Part shown: positions 34,274 to 45,966 of the stretch, piece after piece | How positions within the stretch are numbered: the first letter of the stretch is position 1 | Layout of the letters: every line of letters starts with the position of its first letter | Source of the DNA: Mesorhizobium sp. M2D.F.Ca.ET.226.01.1.1 | GTDB lineage: Bacteria; Pseudomonadota; Alphaproteobacteria; Rhizobiales; Rhizobiaceae | DNA length: 64,000 nucleotides | NCBI RefSeq assembly: GCF_004022705.2 | Contig: NZ_RZOY02000007.1 | Location: forward strand, 124,001 to 188,000 | Reading direction: 5' to 3' | The notes under the pieces: generated by a model | The model's database searches: none | What the model saw: the letters and a program-made list of their open reading frames with translations, nothing else | What the model was told of the DNA's origin: nothing | Made by a program: the position numbers and the translations under genes

Positions 34274-34782
34274 TGGCTAGGACGATGACCAAGGCGTTGC
34301 CGCCTATCGAGCAGGTTTCGCCCGCCGACGAGGCCGCCATCCTCGCGCTCAACAACGAGCATGCGGCCGAGCTGTCCTGGCTCGAGCCGGAACAGCTTTC
34401 CTTCCTGCTCGGCGAGGCTTTCTACACACGCCGCATCGGTGTGCTCGAAGCCTTCATCATGTGCTTCGACCAGGACGCAAGCTACGACAGCCCGAACTTC
34501 CTCTGGTTTCGCGAGCGCTATCCGCGCTTCGTCTATGTCGACCGCGTGGTGGTCGCGGCCGCGGCGCGTGGCCGTGGCCATGCCCGCCGGCTTTATGAGG
34601 ATCTGTTCGAGCAGGCCCGGCGCGCCGGCCACACGATTGTCACCTGCGAGGTCAATGCCGATCCGCCCAACCCGGTCTCGGACGCCTTCCATGCTGCGCT
34701 CGGCTTCGCCGAAGTCGGCGATGCGGTGATCCATGGCGGCAAGAAGTCGGTGCGCTACTGGGCAAAGCCCCTCACCGCCTGA
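34273..34782 (+). CDS. GNAT-family N-acetyltransferase
   Basis: 169 aa. The acetyl-CoA-binding signature is seen as YVDRVVVAAAARGRGHARRL (R/Q-x-x-G-x-G/A), followed by a late ALGFAEVGD segment typical of GNATs. Translationally coupled to cutC. Acceptor substrate unknown. Confidence 0.85.
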   Translation: MARTMTKALPPIEQVSPADEAAILALNNEHAAELSWLEPEQLSFLLGEAFYTRRIGVLEAFIMCFDQDASYDSPNFLWFRERYPRFVYVDRVVVAAAARGRGHARRLYEDLFEQARRAGHTIVTCEVNADPPNPVSDAFHAALGFAEVGDAVIHGGKKSVRYWAKPLTA

Positions 34783-34860
34783 GTAGTGTTCCGCCACCAC
34801 TGGCCAGAAAAACAAGCCGTAGCTAATATAGTCGCTCCGCTGGCTGGGAGGCCCGACATC

Positions 34861-35346
34861 ATGCCGAGCAATGTCTTCCGCTTCGACGAAAGCTGGGACA
34901 TCCCCGAAGGCAGGCCCCAAGAAGTGTGGGACGTGCTGGCGGACGCTGAGCTGTTACCGCTCTGGTGGGGCGATGCCTATAAGGAGGTCGAGCCGCTCGA
35001 CAAGAAGGGCAAGGGCGTCGTCGGCGCCCGCGCCAGGGCGAGAGCGCGCGGTGCCCTGCCCTATGAGCTGAACTTCATCATCGAGGCCGCCGAACTCGAG
35101 CCCGGCCGGCTGGTGGTGGTGAAGACCTTCGGCGATTTCGACGGGCTATGGCGGGCGGAACTGTCGCCGTCCGGAGAAGGCACCCATGTCGACCTGATCT
35201 GGCAGGTGACGGTCGAGAGGCCGATCCTCAAGCTGCTGGCGCCGCTGCTGAGACCCGCCTTCGCCTGGAACCATCGCTGGACCACGCCGCGCGGCGAAGC
35301 CGGGCTTCGCCGCTATCTCGCCGCTCGGAAGAATGGCAAGGCCTGA
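34861..35346 (+). CDS. SRPBCC family protein (polyketide-cyclase-like)
   Basis: 161 aa. Start-like fold: FRFDESWDIPEGRPQEVWDV, LPLWWGDAYKEVEPLDKKGK, a central hydrophobic sheet and a C-terminal helix ending in RRYLAARKNGKA. ATG 34861 is chosen over the upstream ATG at 34786 because it begins at the family N-terminus. Ligand unknown. It ends 2 bp from the stop of the convergent acyltransferase gene. Confidence 0.8.
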   Translation: MPSNVFRFDESWDIPEGRPQEVWDVLADAELLPLWWGDAYKEVEPLDKKGKGVVGARARARARGALPYELNFIIEAAELEPGRLVVVKTFGDFDGLWRAELSPSGEGTHVDLIWQVTVERPILKLLAPLLRPAFAWNHRWTTPRGEAGLRRYLAARKNGKA

Positions 35347-35348
35347 CG

Positions 35349-36371
35349 TTACCAGTTGCGGTTGAGCCAGCCGCGCGCGGGTTTTTCGACCACATAGTAA
35401 CTGCAGAGCGCGCAGGCGAAGACCGCGGCCAGCAGCGGCAGCGGCGCGCTGCCGCGCTCATAGACGAATTTGTAGAAAGGCTGCTGCCAGAGATAGAGCG
35501 AGTAGGACCACAGACCGAGCATCACCATCGGCCGCGACGCGAGCAGGCCCGGCAGATAGCCGCCGGCGAAGTCGAGCGTGTTGACGGCCAGCGCCAGCAG
35601 CGGCACGGCGACGAGATAGTGGATCGGGGTCGGCACCGGATCGAGGAACAGCAATACGCCGGCAATTGCGGCCGCAAGCGCCACATGCTGGCTCTTAAGG
35701 AAAGCCGGCAAGCGCCCGTCGGCCTTGAGCAGGCAGATCGCGGCGGACAGCAGAATCGAGGCGATGTGCACGTCGGTGCGCCAGTAGGAGGTCTCGTAGC
35801 TCATGCCGAGAAGCCCATACGAAATGGCGCCGTTGGCCATTGCCAGCAGCGCCAGCACGACCAAAAGCCGCACGACATTCGCCCTGCCGGTGACCATCAC
35901 GCTGATCAGCGCCAAAAGGATATAGGAGTGCTCCTCGACGCAGAGTGACCAGATATGGTCGAGCGCGCCGGCCCGATTGATGAAGATGCCGGCGTAATTG
36001 TAGGTGAAGGTCAGCGCTGTCAGCGCCGCCTTCCATTTGAACGTGATGAAGGTCCCGGCAAGGCCGATCATGGCGGCAGTCACGAACACCAGCAGCGCGG
36101 GATAGATGCGCGAGAAGCGGCGCTTGAAGAATTTCTTCAGCGGAAAATGCTCGATGAACAGGATCTCGCCCATCAGCCGACCGCTTAGCACGAAGAAGAA
36201 CTCGACGCCAAGGACGCCGAGATTGATTCCCGGCACCGGGAAAAAATGGCCGATCAGCACCAGGGCGATCGACAGGCCGCGCCAGCCGTCGAGATAGGCC
36301 AGCCTTGTGCGTGCCGCTTTGTCTTCTGTGGCCCGTGGCAAGGCACCGGCGGTCGCGGAGATGTCGGTCAT
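35349..36371 (-). CDS. acyltransferase-3 family membrane protein
   Basis: 340 aa with about 10 membrane helices. The family motif is LDGWRGLSIALVLIGHFFP, with FFFVLSGRLMGEILF and RRFSRIYPALLVFV (Arg and Tyr of the family). Such enzymes O-acylate exopolysaccharide, lipopolysaccharide or Nod-factor-like sugars. No glycan genes are adjacent, so the target is unknown. The ATG at 36371 is taken; 36386 is possible. Confidence 0.88.
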   Translation of the reverse strand: MTDISATAGALPRATEDKAARTRLAYLDGWRGLSIALVLIGHFFPVPGINLGVLGVEFFFVLSGRLMGEILFIEHFPLKKFFKRRFSRIYPALLVFVTAAMIGLAGTFITFKWKAALTALTFTYNYAGIFINRAGALDHIWSLCVEEHSYILLALISVMVTGRANVVRLLVVLALLAMANGAISYGLLGMSYETSYWRTDVHIASILLSAAICLLKADGRLPAFLKSQHVALAAAIAGVLLFLDPVPTPIHYLVAVPLLALAVNTLDFAGGYLPGLLASRPMVMLGLWSYSLYLWQQPFYKFVYERGSAPLPLLAAVFACALCSYYVVEKPARGWLNRNW

Positions 36372-36528
36372 GCCCGCCTTTCGCAACTCGAGCCCCGCGC
36401 ACGTCTAGCCGTGCCGGAACCGCATCGTCTCCCGCCACGTTTATTTTGCAGTGCGAGATATTATTGTGCAAGTGCGAAGCTGCGAATTCTCGGCGTATGC
36501 CTGCCAAGTGGTTGCGAATACAAAAGGA

Positions 36529-36552
36529 AAAGGGGCCGCGACGGCCCCCTTT
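36529..36552 (-). terminator. terminator of the molybdenum hydroxylase operon
   Basis: GC stem GGGGCCG (36532-36538) / CGGCCCC (36542-36548) with a CGA loop, flanked by A/T runs; on the minus strand it is followed by TTTTCCTTTTG. It lies about 20 bp past the stop of the last gene of the operon. Confidence 0.8.
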
Positions 36553-36573
36553 CTCATCCGGGTTGAAAGCGTT

Positions 36574-37371
36574 TCAGGCGTTGGCCGCGGCCACCGCGCG
36601 CTTTGCCATCACCGCGATCAGGTTGGCGCGGTAGTCGGCGGAGGCATGGATATCGCTCATCAGCCCCTTTGCCGGCACTTTGAGCCCGTCGAGCGCCGAG
36701 GCGTCGAAGCTCTTCGCCAGCGCCGCCTCGATTTCCTTGGAGCGGAAGACGCCGTCCTCGCCGGCCCCGGTTATCGCCGCCCTCACCCCGTCCTTGCCCT
36801 TGGCCACGAACACGCCGACGATGGCGTAGCGCGAAGCCGGGTTGCGGAACTTCTGGTAGGCCGCCTTGGCCGGAGCGATGAAACTCACCGCCGTGATGAT
36901 CTCGCCCTCCTTCAACGCCGTCTCGAACAGACCCTTGAAGAATTTGTCCGCCGCGATCTCGCGCTTGTTGGTGATGATCGTCGCGCCAAGCGCAAGCAAC
37001 GCCGCCGGGTAGTCGGCCGCCGGATCGTTGTTGGCGATCGAGCCGCCGATCGTGCCCTTGTAGCGCACCGCCGGATCGCCGATCAGCGATGCCATCTCCG
37101 CCAGCGCCGGGCAGGCCTTCTTCAAATTCGCGTCGGCCGAGACGTCGTAATGCGTGGTCGCCGCGCCTATGGTGACCGTCTTGCCGGACACCTTGACGCC
37201 CTGAAGCTCCTTCAGCCGCGACACGTCGACGAGGTCCGACGGCGCCGCCAGCCGCGTCTTCATGGCGGGGATCAAAGTCATGCCGCCGGAGAGCAGCTTG
37301 GCATCGCCGTTCTTCAACAGCCTGGCGGCATCGGCGACCGAGGCGGCACGATGATAATTGACCGAATACAT
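36574..37371 (-). CDS. FAD-binding subunit of a molybdenum hydroxylase (CoxM-like)
   Basis: 265 aa. FAD-binding motifs of the CoxM/XdhB type are present: KLLSGGMTLIPAMKTRLAAP near residue 33 and GTIGGSIANNDPAADYPAAL near residue 110. It would pass electrons from the Fe-S subunit to an acceptor. Its start is 12 bp beyond the stop of the large subunit, so they are co-transcribed. The substrate of the complex (CO, purine, aldehyde or other) cannot be read from this subunit. Confidence 0.93.
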   Translation of the reverse strand: MYSVNYHRAASVADAARLLKNGDAKLLSGGMTLIPAMKTRLAAPSDLVDVSRLKELQGVKVSGKTVTIGAATTHYDVSADANLKKACPALAEMASLIGDPAVRYKGTIGGSIANNDPAADYPAALLALGATIITNKREIAADKFFKGLFETALKEGEIITAVSFIAPAKAAYQKFRNPASRYAIVGVFVAKGKDGVRAAITGAGEDGVFRSKEIEAALAKSFDASALDGLKVPAKGLMSDIHASADYRANLIAVMAKRAVAAANA

Positions 37372-37383
37372 GATCGCTCCTCC

Positions 37384-39732
<2,349 letters not shown>

Positions 39733-39750
39733 TAGGAATTCCTCCGGAAT

Positions 39751-39839
39751 TTAGGGGAGTAGGGTAGTAGGGGAGTAAGGCAGTAGGGAAATCGGTGTCT
39801 TCTTCACCTACTCCCTTACGGCCCTACTCCCCTATTCCC

Positions 39840-39842
<3 letters not shown>
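39751..39842. repeat. long G-rich inverted repeat between two hydroxylase subunits
   Basis: Left arm (39751-39790) TTAGGGGAGTAGGGTAGTAG... and right arm (about 39804-39842) are imperfect inverted copies, about 33 of 40 positions alike, with a spacer of about 13-20 bp. The G-rich units AGTAGGG repeat within each arm. The right arm overlaps the stop codon of the Fe-S subunit gene and the left arm ends about 9 bp before the ribosome-binding site of the large subunit. Confidence 0.8.
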
Positions 39843-40340
<498 letters not shown>

Positions 40341-40600
40341 GCAACCTCCCTGGGTATTAACCTTGGTTATCGCGTTGCCGATGCCGTGCCCATGCTTCGG
40401 CAGTGCGTTATTCGGGCACCGTACATCGGGCAAAACAGTGCTGCCAGCGCTCCGCCCCTTGTACTTTCGGTCATGGCCGGCAGGCTGTTGAGCACGGTGC
40501 CGGGCCCATTGCCAAATCAGGGATTGAGGGCAAAGATGCCCTCGACGCGGGCGCACAAGAAAAGATGCGCATAGAATAAGAAAAGACACGTATAAAAGCG

Positions 40601-41794
40601 TTGGAGGAATCGCGGAGAAGGCAGCTGGCCAGTTCGAGCACACGCTATGCATCGGGCCTTTCGGCGCTCACCACGGATGAGCCCGACCCGAACGCCTTTG
40701 CCCGCGCTGTCGCTGCCGAAGCCGCAATCGTCGACGCCAGCTTCGCTCTCCTGTTCTTCTCGCAAAGCCTGGTCGACGCGGCAGCACTCGCGCAGGCCCT
40801 GAAGCTGCACGCGCCGTCGCTCGCCTATGCCGGCTGCTCGACCGCCGGCGAAATCACGCCGCAGGGACTGGAGGAAGGCCATATCCTAGCCCTGCTTCTG
40901 CCCACGGCATCGTTCTCGATCGTCAGCACGATGGTCGAAAACCTCTCCTCGTCCGGCATGGACCGGATCACCGGCGAGGTCGCGGCGCTGCGGCGTCTGC
41001 TGCGCGGGCGGATCGGCCACGGTCGGGCCAGGAACATATTCGCGCTCTGCTTCATCGACGGGCTATCCTATGCCGAGGAAGCAGTGACCTCGGCCATCCA
41101 CTGGGGGCTGGACGACATTCCGCTGATCGGCGGCTCGGCCGGCGACGACCTTAAATTCGAGACGACCACGCTGATCGCCAACGGCAAGGTCGCGTCCGAC
41201 AGCGCCGTCGTCGTGCTGGTCGCCACCGAAATCCCCTTCCATGTCTTCAAGACGGACAATTTCATCCCGACCGACGAGAAGCTGGTGGTGACGGCCTCCG
41301 ATCCGGATCACCGCGTCGTGCGCGAATTCAACGCCACCAACGCGGCGGAGGAATATGCGGCCTCCGTCGGCATCGTGCCGCAGACGCTGACGCCGCTGAG
41401 CTTTGCCTCGCATCCCGTCGTGGTGAAGGTCGGCGGCGAATATTACTGCCGCTCGATCCAGCGCATGCACGCCGACGGCTCGCTGTCCTTCTTCTGCGCC
41501 ATCGACGACGGCGTGGTTCTGTCCATCGCCCAGCCCAAAAACATGGTGGAAGCGACGCGCAGCGCTCTCCAGGATGTCGAGCACAGGCTCGGCGGCATCG
41601 ACATGATCCTCGGCTTCGACTGCGTGCTGCGCCGGCTCGACGCGCGCAACCGCCAGGTTTTTCGCGATATCTCCGAGCTCTATCGGACCAACAAGGTCAT
41701 CGGCTTCGGCACCTATGGCGAGCAGTATCGCTCGATGCACCTCAACCAGACTTTCACCGGCATCGCCTTCGGCGAGCGCCAGGCGGCCGAGTGA
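40601..41794 (+). CDS. FIST-domain protein, probable NosP-type nitric oxide sensor
   Basis: 397 aa from a TTG (no ATG is available in the open frame). FIST_N and FIST_C domains are visible (YAGCSTAGEITPQGLEEGHI; LDDIPLIGGSAGDDLKFETT; then a C-terminal domain from about 225 with PHRV-like and YYCRSIQRMHADGSLSFFCA segments). In Pseudomonas aeruginosa a FIST protein of this kind, NosP, is a haem-containing NO sensor that inhibits the co-transcribed kinase NahK. Here the next gene is a NahK-like kinase overlapping by 4 bp, supporting the same assignment. The haem ligand cannot be confirmed by eye. Confidence 0.8.
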   Translation: MEESRRRQLASSSTRYASGLSALTTDEPDPNAFARAVAAEAAIVDASFALLFFSQSLVDAAALAQALKLHAPSLAYAGCSTAGEITPQGLEEGHILALLLPTASFSIVSTMVENLSSSGMDRITGEVAALRRLLRGRIGHGRARNIFALCFIDGLSYAEEAVTSAIHWGLDDIPLIGGSAGDDLKFETTTLIANGKVASDSAVVVLVATEIPFHVFKTDNFIPTDEKLVVTASDPDHRVVREFNATNAAEEYAASVGIVPQTLTPLSFASHPVVVKVGGEYYCRSIQRMHADGSLSFFCAIDDGVVLSIAQPKNMVEATRSALQDVEHRLGGIDMILGFDCVLRRLDARNRQVFRDISELYRTNKVIGFGTYGEQYRSMHLNQTFTGIAFGERQAAE

Positions 41795-43137
41795 CGCGGA
41801 TGCCGCTTCGCGACATCAACGACCTCGAACGGCTGAAGAAGATCAACGCGGCGCTGGTCAGCCGCGTCGAGCGCTCGATGGACCAGCAGGGCAATGCCTT
41901 CTCGCTGTTCCAGACGGCGATTTCGCTGGAAAACCGGGTGCGCAACCGCACCGAGGAACTGCACGCCACGCTGCGCCGGCTGAAACAGTCGAACATCGAC
42001 CTGAGCGCGGCGAAGGAGAACGCCGAGCTGGCGAACCTCTCCAAGACCAGGTTCCTCGCCGCCGCCAGCCACGACGTGCTGCAGCCGCTGAATGCCGCGC
42101 ATCTGTCGGTGTCGGCCCTGGCCGAGGTCCAGACCAGCGATGAGGGCAGAAAGCTGGTGCGCCAGGTCGAGCGTTCGCTGGAGACGATGGAAGACCTCTT
42201 GCGCACGCTGCTCGACATCTCCAAGCTCGATGCCGGCGTGGTGCAGGCCGAAACCGGCGACGTGAGCCTGGAGACGCTGTTTTCCTCGCTGCGCTCGGAC
42301 TTCCTGCCCGAGGCGGAAAAGAAGGGCCTGTCGCTGAAATTCCGCCCGGTCAATGTCGTCGTGCGCTCCGACCGCACGCTGTTGCGCCGCATCCTGCAGA
42401 ACATCCTCTCCAATGCGCTGCGCTACACCCGCTCCGGCGGCGTGCTGGTCGGCACCAGGCATCGCGGCGACACCATTCGCATCGACGTCGCCGACACCGG
42501 CTGCGGCATTGCCGAGGACCAGCGCGAGGCGGTGTTCGAGGAATTCCACCGCGGCACATCCACGCTTGCCGACACCGGGCTCGCCGGCGGGCTGGGCCTT
42601 GGCCTTGCCATCGTGCGCCGCATGGCGGCAGCGCTCGGCCACCCCGTGACCTTCTCCTCCAGGGTCGGGCGCGGCACCATCTTCCATATCGACGTGCCGG
42701 TCGGCATGGCGCCGGCCGAACCGGCGGCGGCGGTCGCCGACATGGACCGCCCGCGCGGCTACGGCCTGTTCGGCACCAAGGTGCTCCTGGTCGAGAACGA
42801 CGCCGACGTGCTCTCCGCCATGACCTCGCTGCTTGAGCGCTGGCAGTGCCTGGTGCGCGCCGCGACCTCGACCGACGATGCGCTCGATCTCCTGGGCGAC
42901 ACAGCCTGGGTGCCCGACATCGTCATAGCCGACCAGCATCTCGACGGCGGCGACCTCGGCACCGCGACCATCGCCGAGGTGCGCGACTATCTCGGCCGCC
43001 CGGTGCCGGCCCTGATCGTCACCGCCGACGGCTCCGAACCCGTCGCCAAGGCCGCCCGCGCCGCCGGCATCGAGCTGATGCGCAAGCCGCTGAAGCCGGC
43101 GCAATTAAGGGCGCTGCTCGCGCATTTGCTGGCTTAG
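41791..43137 (+). CDS. NahK-like hybrid histidine kinase/receiver
   Basis: 448 aa cytoplasmic kinase. Order: N-terminal coiled coil (SRVERSMDQQGNAFSLFQTA), HisKA with the phospho-His in FLAAASHDVLQPLNAAHL (about H94), HATPase with N box RRILQNILSNALRYT, G1 VADTGCGIAEDQREAV and G2 GLGLGLAIVRRMAA, and a C-terminal receiver (KVLLVENDADVLSAM; acceptor Asp in IVIADQHLDGG; Lys in MRKPLKPAQL). The coiled coil and HisKA closely follow NahK. No transmembrane segment, consistent with control by a soluble partner. GTG start overlaps the FIST gene's TGA. Confidence 0.9.
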   Translation: MTRMPLRDINDLERLKKINAALVSRVERSMDQQGNAFSLFQTAISLENRVRNRTEELHATLRRLKQSNIDLSAAKENAELANLSKTRFLAAASHDVLQPLNAAHLSVSALAEVQTSDEGRKLVRQVERSLETMEDLLRTLLDISKLDAGVVQAETGDVSLETLFSSLRSDFLPEAEKKGLSLKFRPVNVVVRSDRTLLRRILQNILSNALRYTRSGGVLVGTRHRGDTIRIDVADTGCGIAEDQREAVFEEFHRGTSTLADTGLAGGLGLGLAIVRRMAAALGHPVTFSSRVGRGTIFHIDVPVGMAPAEPAAAVADMDRPRGYGLFGTKVLLVENDADVLSAMTSLLERWQCLVRAATSTDDALDLLGDTAWVPDIVIADQHLDGGDLGTATIAEVRDYLGRPVPALIVTADGSEPVAKAARAAGIELMRKPLKPAQLRALLAHLLA

Positions 43138-43205
43138 AAATAACGCTCTTTACATCCACGATATCCATCGTGCTGCAGCAATCCAGGGATAGAGAAATAT
43201 TTCAG

Positions 43206-43676
43206 ATGAAGCCACTACCTTATACAGAAGGTACTTTATTTGCCATTCCATTGAGACCATGCGGGTACGGAGTTGGCTTGGTGGCTCGTATGGCTCCAAA
43301 GGGGAAGATTATCCTTGTATATTTATTTGGCTCAAAGCATCTGCACTTACCAAACGCGGATGAACTGAGTGACATAAGCCCGGACAATGCCACCAGGCGC
43401 CTGCGGTGTGGCGATCTCGGTTTAATTAATGGGAAATGGACAATTATTGGGAAAATGAAGGTTTGGGAGGCAGAAAGATGGCCTACGCCAGACTTCGTGC
43501 ACAAAGATAGCCTTTCCAACCGAATTCTTATTCGAGAATACTCCGATACCGATCCCTCGAGGCTCGACCGTCAATATAGCCGAGCTGCATCAGCAGCCGA
43601 TTTGGAACCAGACGGATTGCACGGGTACGAGGCGGTCGAATCGATTCTGACCAAACAACTAAACCCCAAAGATTAG
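43206..43676 (+). CDS. Imm26-like immunity protein
   Basis: 156 aa. The N-terminal part (YTEGTLFAIPLRPCGYGVGL, then KGKIILVYLFGSKH) fits the Immunity protein 26 family, small soluble antitoxins paired with polymorphic or contact-dependent toxins. The gene is clearly more AT-rich than its neighbours (43140-43680), indicating recent transfer. No toxin gene is adjacent. The larger frame from 42846 overlaps the kinase and is rejected. ATG 43206 is preceded by a weak site. Confidence 0.6.
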   Translation: MKPLPYTEGTLFAIPLRPCGYGVGLVARMAPKGKIILVYLFGSKHLHLPNADELSDISPDNATRRLRCGDLGLINGKWTIIGKMKVWEAERWPTPDFVHKDSLSNRILIREYSDTDPSRLDRQYSRAASAADLEPDGLHGYEAVESILTKQLNPKD

Positions 43677-43728
43677 CGGATCGCGGTGACGGTGTGGATT
43701 ACGGTGACAATGCACTGTTTCGCCGCCC

Positions 43729-44412
43729 TCAAAACCCAGCCTGATCCCGAAACAGCTCCGCATTGTCGAGCTTCGAGACCTCGATCACTGCCTGCGTGCG
43801 GCTGTACACATTGAGCTTGCGCAATATCTCCGAAACATGCGCCTTCACGGTGGTCTCGCCAACCTGCAGCTCGTAGGCGATCTGCTTGTTGAGCATGCCC
43901 TGGCGCAGCATCTGCAGCACGCGCAATTGCTGCGGCGTCAGCCTGGCCAGGCGCTGCACCATGTCGGCGCGGTCGGTGCTGTCGGGGTCGGGCTTCTGGC
44001 CCTCGTAGTTCTCCGGCACGTAGACCGCGCCATCCATCACCGAGCGGATGGCGGCGGCGAGATCGCTCTTGCGCGCCGATTTTGGGATGAAGCCGGCCGC
44101 ACCGTAGGACAGCGCCTCGGAAATGATCTTCGGCTCCTCATAGCCCGACACGATCACCACCGGCAGCCGCGGATAGCGGGTCCTGAGCTGTAAGAGCCCC
44201 TCGAAACCATGCACGTCGGGCATGCTGAGATCGAGCAGCGCGAGGTCGAACGGCTTGGCGCCGGCGAGCAGTTCGATCGCCTCGGCGATCGAGCGGGCCT
44301 CGACGGTGTCGACATCCGGATAGGCCATCTGCACGGCGCTGTGCAGCGCCTCGCGAAACAGCGGATGGTCGTCGATGATCAGGAAGCGGGCGCGATCGCT
44401 GGGAGCGGTCAT
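43729..44412 (-). CDS. NarL/FixJ-type response regulator
   Basis: 227 aa. Receiver domain with IIDDHPLFREALHSAV and phospho-acceptor Asp in LALLDLSMPDVHGFEG, conserved Ser/Thr in VVIVSGYEEP and Lys in GFIPKSARKSDLA. LuxR-type HTH at the C-terminus (LARLTPQQLRVLQMLRQGML, TTVKAHVSEILRKL). Convergent with the FIST/kinase genes with only the Imm26-like gene between, so it is a reasonable phosphorelay partner of the NahK-like kinase, but this is not proven. Confidence 0.9.
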   Translation of the reverse strand: MTAPSDRARFLIIDDHPLFREALHSAVQMAYPDVDTVEARSIAEAIELLAGAKPFDLALLDLSMPDVHGFEGLLQLRTRYPRLPVVIVSGYEEPKIISEALSYGAAGFIPKSARKSDLAAAIRSVMDGAVYVPENYEGQKPDPDSTDRADMVQRLARLTPQQLRVLQMLRQGMLNKQIAYELQVGETTVKAHVSEILRKLNVYSRTQAVIEVSKLDNAELFRDQAGF

Positions 44413-44620
44413 GACAGGGATTCAGACGTCGGTTCGGTTTCGGTGGCCAGAGGATAGTCCCCTGAAGATGTCCAGATTATTGCCAAATAGTACATCGCCC
44501 AATGGCAAACGACGGTGCCGCCGGAACGGTAGCCCCTGTTTCGCCGGCGCAGCGCCTTGCCCAGGCGCCGAAATCGGTTGAAGGTGCAGGCGACTTCGCA
44601 CCTCACAGCAGAGACATGAC

Positions 44621-45319
44621 ATGACAGATTACGTCCTTCCGCCGCCCGCGATCGCCTCGGTAGCCATCGCCGGTTCGGCGGAGCGCTTTGCCGTGCGCCG
44701 CATCTTCTGCGTCGGCCGCAATTACGCCGCGCATGCGCGCGAGCTCGGCAACGACGAGCGCGATCCGCCCTTCTTCTTCACCAAGCCCGCCGACGCGGTG
44801 GCCGACAGCGGCGCCGAGATCCCCTACCCGCCTTTGACCTCGAACCTGCATCACGAGATCGAATTGGTCGTCGCCATCGGCAAGGCCGGCTTCCGCATCC
44901 AGCGCGCCGATGCGCTAACCCATGTCTGGGGCTATGGCGTCGGCGTCGACCTGACCCGCCGTGACCTGCAGGACCAGGCCAAGAAGGCGGCGCGTCCGTG
45001 GGACTGGTCGAAGGCGTTCGACCAATCCGCGCCTTGCGGTCCGCTGGCTCCGGCCGCGAAAACCGGGCATCCGGAGAAAGGCCGCATCTGGCTCGCCGTC
45101 AACGGCAGGGTGAAACAGGACGGCGACCTTGCCGAGCTGATCTGGCCGGTCGCCGACATCGTCGCTATCTGCAGCGAAGCGGTCGAGCTCCAGCCCGGCG
45201 ACCTGATCTTCACCGGCACGCCGGCGGGCGTCGGCGCGGTTCAGGCCGGAGAAGAAATCACCGGCGGCGTCGACGGCATCGGCACCATCGAGGTCACCAT
45301 CGGACAGCCAAGGGCATGA
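44621..45319 (+). CDS. fumarylacetoacetate hydrolase family protein
   Basis: 232 aa. FAH-fold motifs: IFCVGRNYAAHARELGND, HHEIELVVAIGKAG (metal-binding Glu pair), YGVGVDLTRRDLQDQAKKAA, and GDLIFTGTPAGVGAVQAGEE. It hydrolyses C-C bonds in acylpyruvates such as fumarylpyruvate. The ATGA overlap with the maleylacetoacetate-isomerase-like gene suggests the last two steps of a gentisate or homogentisate-type pathway, but no ring-cleaving dioxygenase is in the window. Confidence 0.92.
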   Translation: MTDYVLPPPAIASVAIAGSAERFAVRRIFCVGRNYAAHARELGNDERDPPFFFTKPADAVADSGAEIPYPPLTSNLHHEIELVVAIGKAGFRIQRADALTHVWGYGVGVDLTRRDLQDQAKKAARPWDWSKAFDQSAPCGPLAPAAKTGHPEKGRIWLAVNGRVKQDGDLAELIWPVADIVAICSEAVELQPGDLIFTGTPAGVGAVQAGEEITGGVDGIGTIEVTIGQPRA

Positions 45320-45966
45320 GCGATCTCGTCCTCCACAATTACTACCGCTCCTCCACCTCCTACCGGGTGCGGATCGCGCTGGCGATGAAAGGGCTCGACT
45401 ACACCTATGTGCCGCATCATCTGCGCCACGGCGAGCATCTCGAGCCCGCCTATCTCGCGGTCAACCCGCAAGGGCTGGTGCCGGCTCTGGTGCTGGATGA
45501 CGGCCGGCTTTTGACCCAGTCGCTGGCCATCATCGAATATCTCGACGAGATCGAGCCCGAGCCGCCGCTGCTGCCGAAGGACGCGCTGGGACGCGCCCGC
45601 GTGAGAATGCTGGCGCAGATGATCGCCTGCGATATCCACCCCGTGAACAATCTGCGCGTGCTGACCTCGCTGCGCACGCTCTTCGGCGCTGGCGACGAGG
45701 ATGTCGTCAATTGGTTCCGGCACTGGGTGAACGAAGGTTTCAAACCGCTTGAAAAGATTCTCGCCTCGTCGCCCGAAACCGGCGCGTTCTGCCACGGCGA
45801 TGTTCCTGGCTTGGCCGATATCTGCCTTGCCGCGCAAGTCACCAACAATGCGCGCTTCGGCGTCGATATGGCGCCCTACCCGGTGATTGCGCGCATCCAC
45901 GCCGCCTGCATGGCGCTGCCGGCATTCCAGAAGGCTGCGCCGCAGAACCAGATCGATGCCGAATAG
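45316..45966 (+). CDS. maiA: maleylacetoacetate/maleylpyruvate isomerase (zeta-class GST)
   Basis: 216 aa thioredoxin-fold plus helical GST domain. The zeta-class signature YRSSTSYRVRIAL near the N-terminus, NPQGLVPALVLDDG and SLAIIEYLDE are clear; the second domain has PVNNLRVLTSL and GDVPGLADICLAAQ. The enzyme isomerises maleylacetoacetate or maleylpyruvate using glutathione, feeding the preceding FAA hydrolase. Confidence 0.94.
   Translation: MSDLVLHNYYRSSTSYRVRIALAMKGLDYTYVPHHLRHGEHLEPAYLAVNPQGLVPALVLDDGRLLTQSLAIIEYLDEIEPEPPLLPKDALGRARVRMLAQMIACDIHPVNNLRVLTSLRTLFGAGDEDVVNWFRHWVNEGFKPLEKILASSPETGAFCHGDVPGLADICLAAQVTNNARFGVDMAPYPVIARIHAACMALPAFQKAAPQNQIDAE

Noticed and set aside
42846..43205. 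N-terminal extension of the Imm26-like frame
   Set aside because: Lies in a shadow frame of the kinase receiver domain; the protein-like part begins at 43206.
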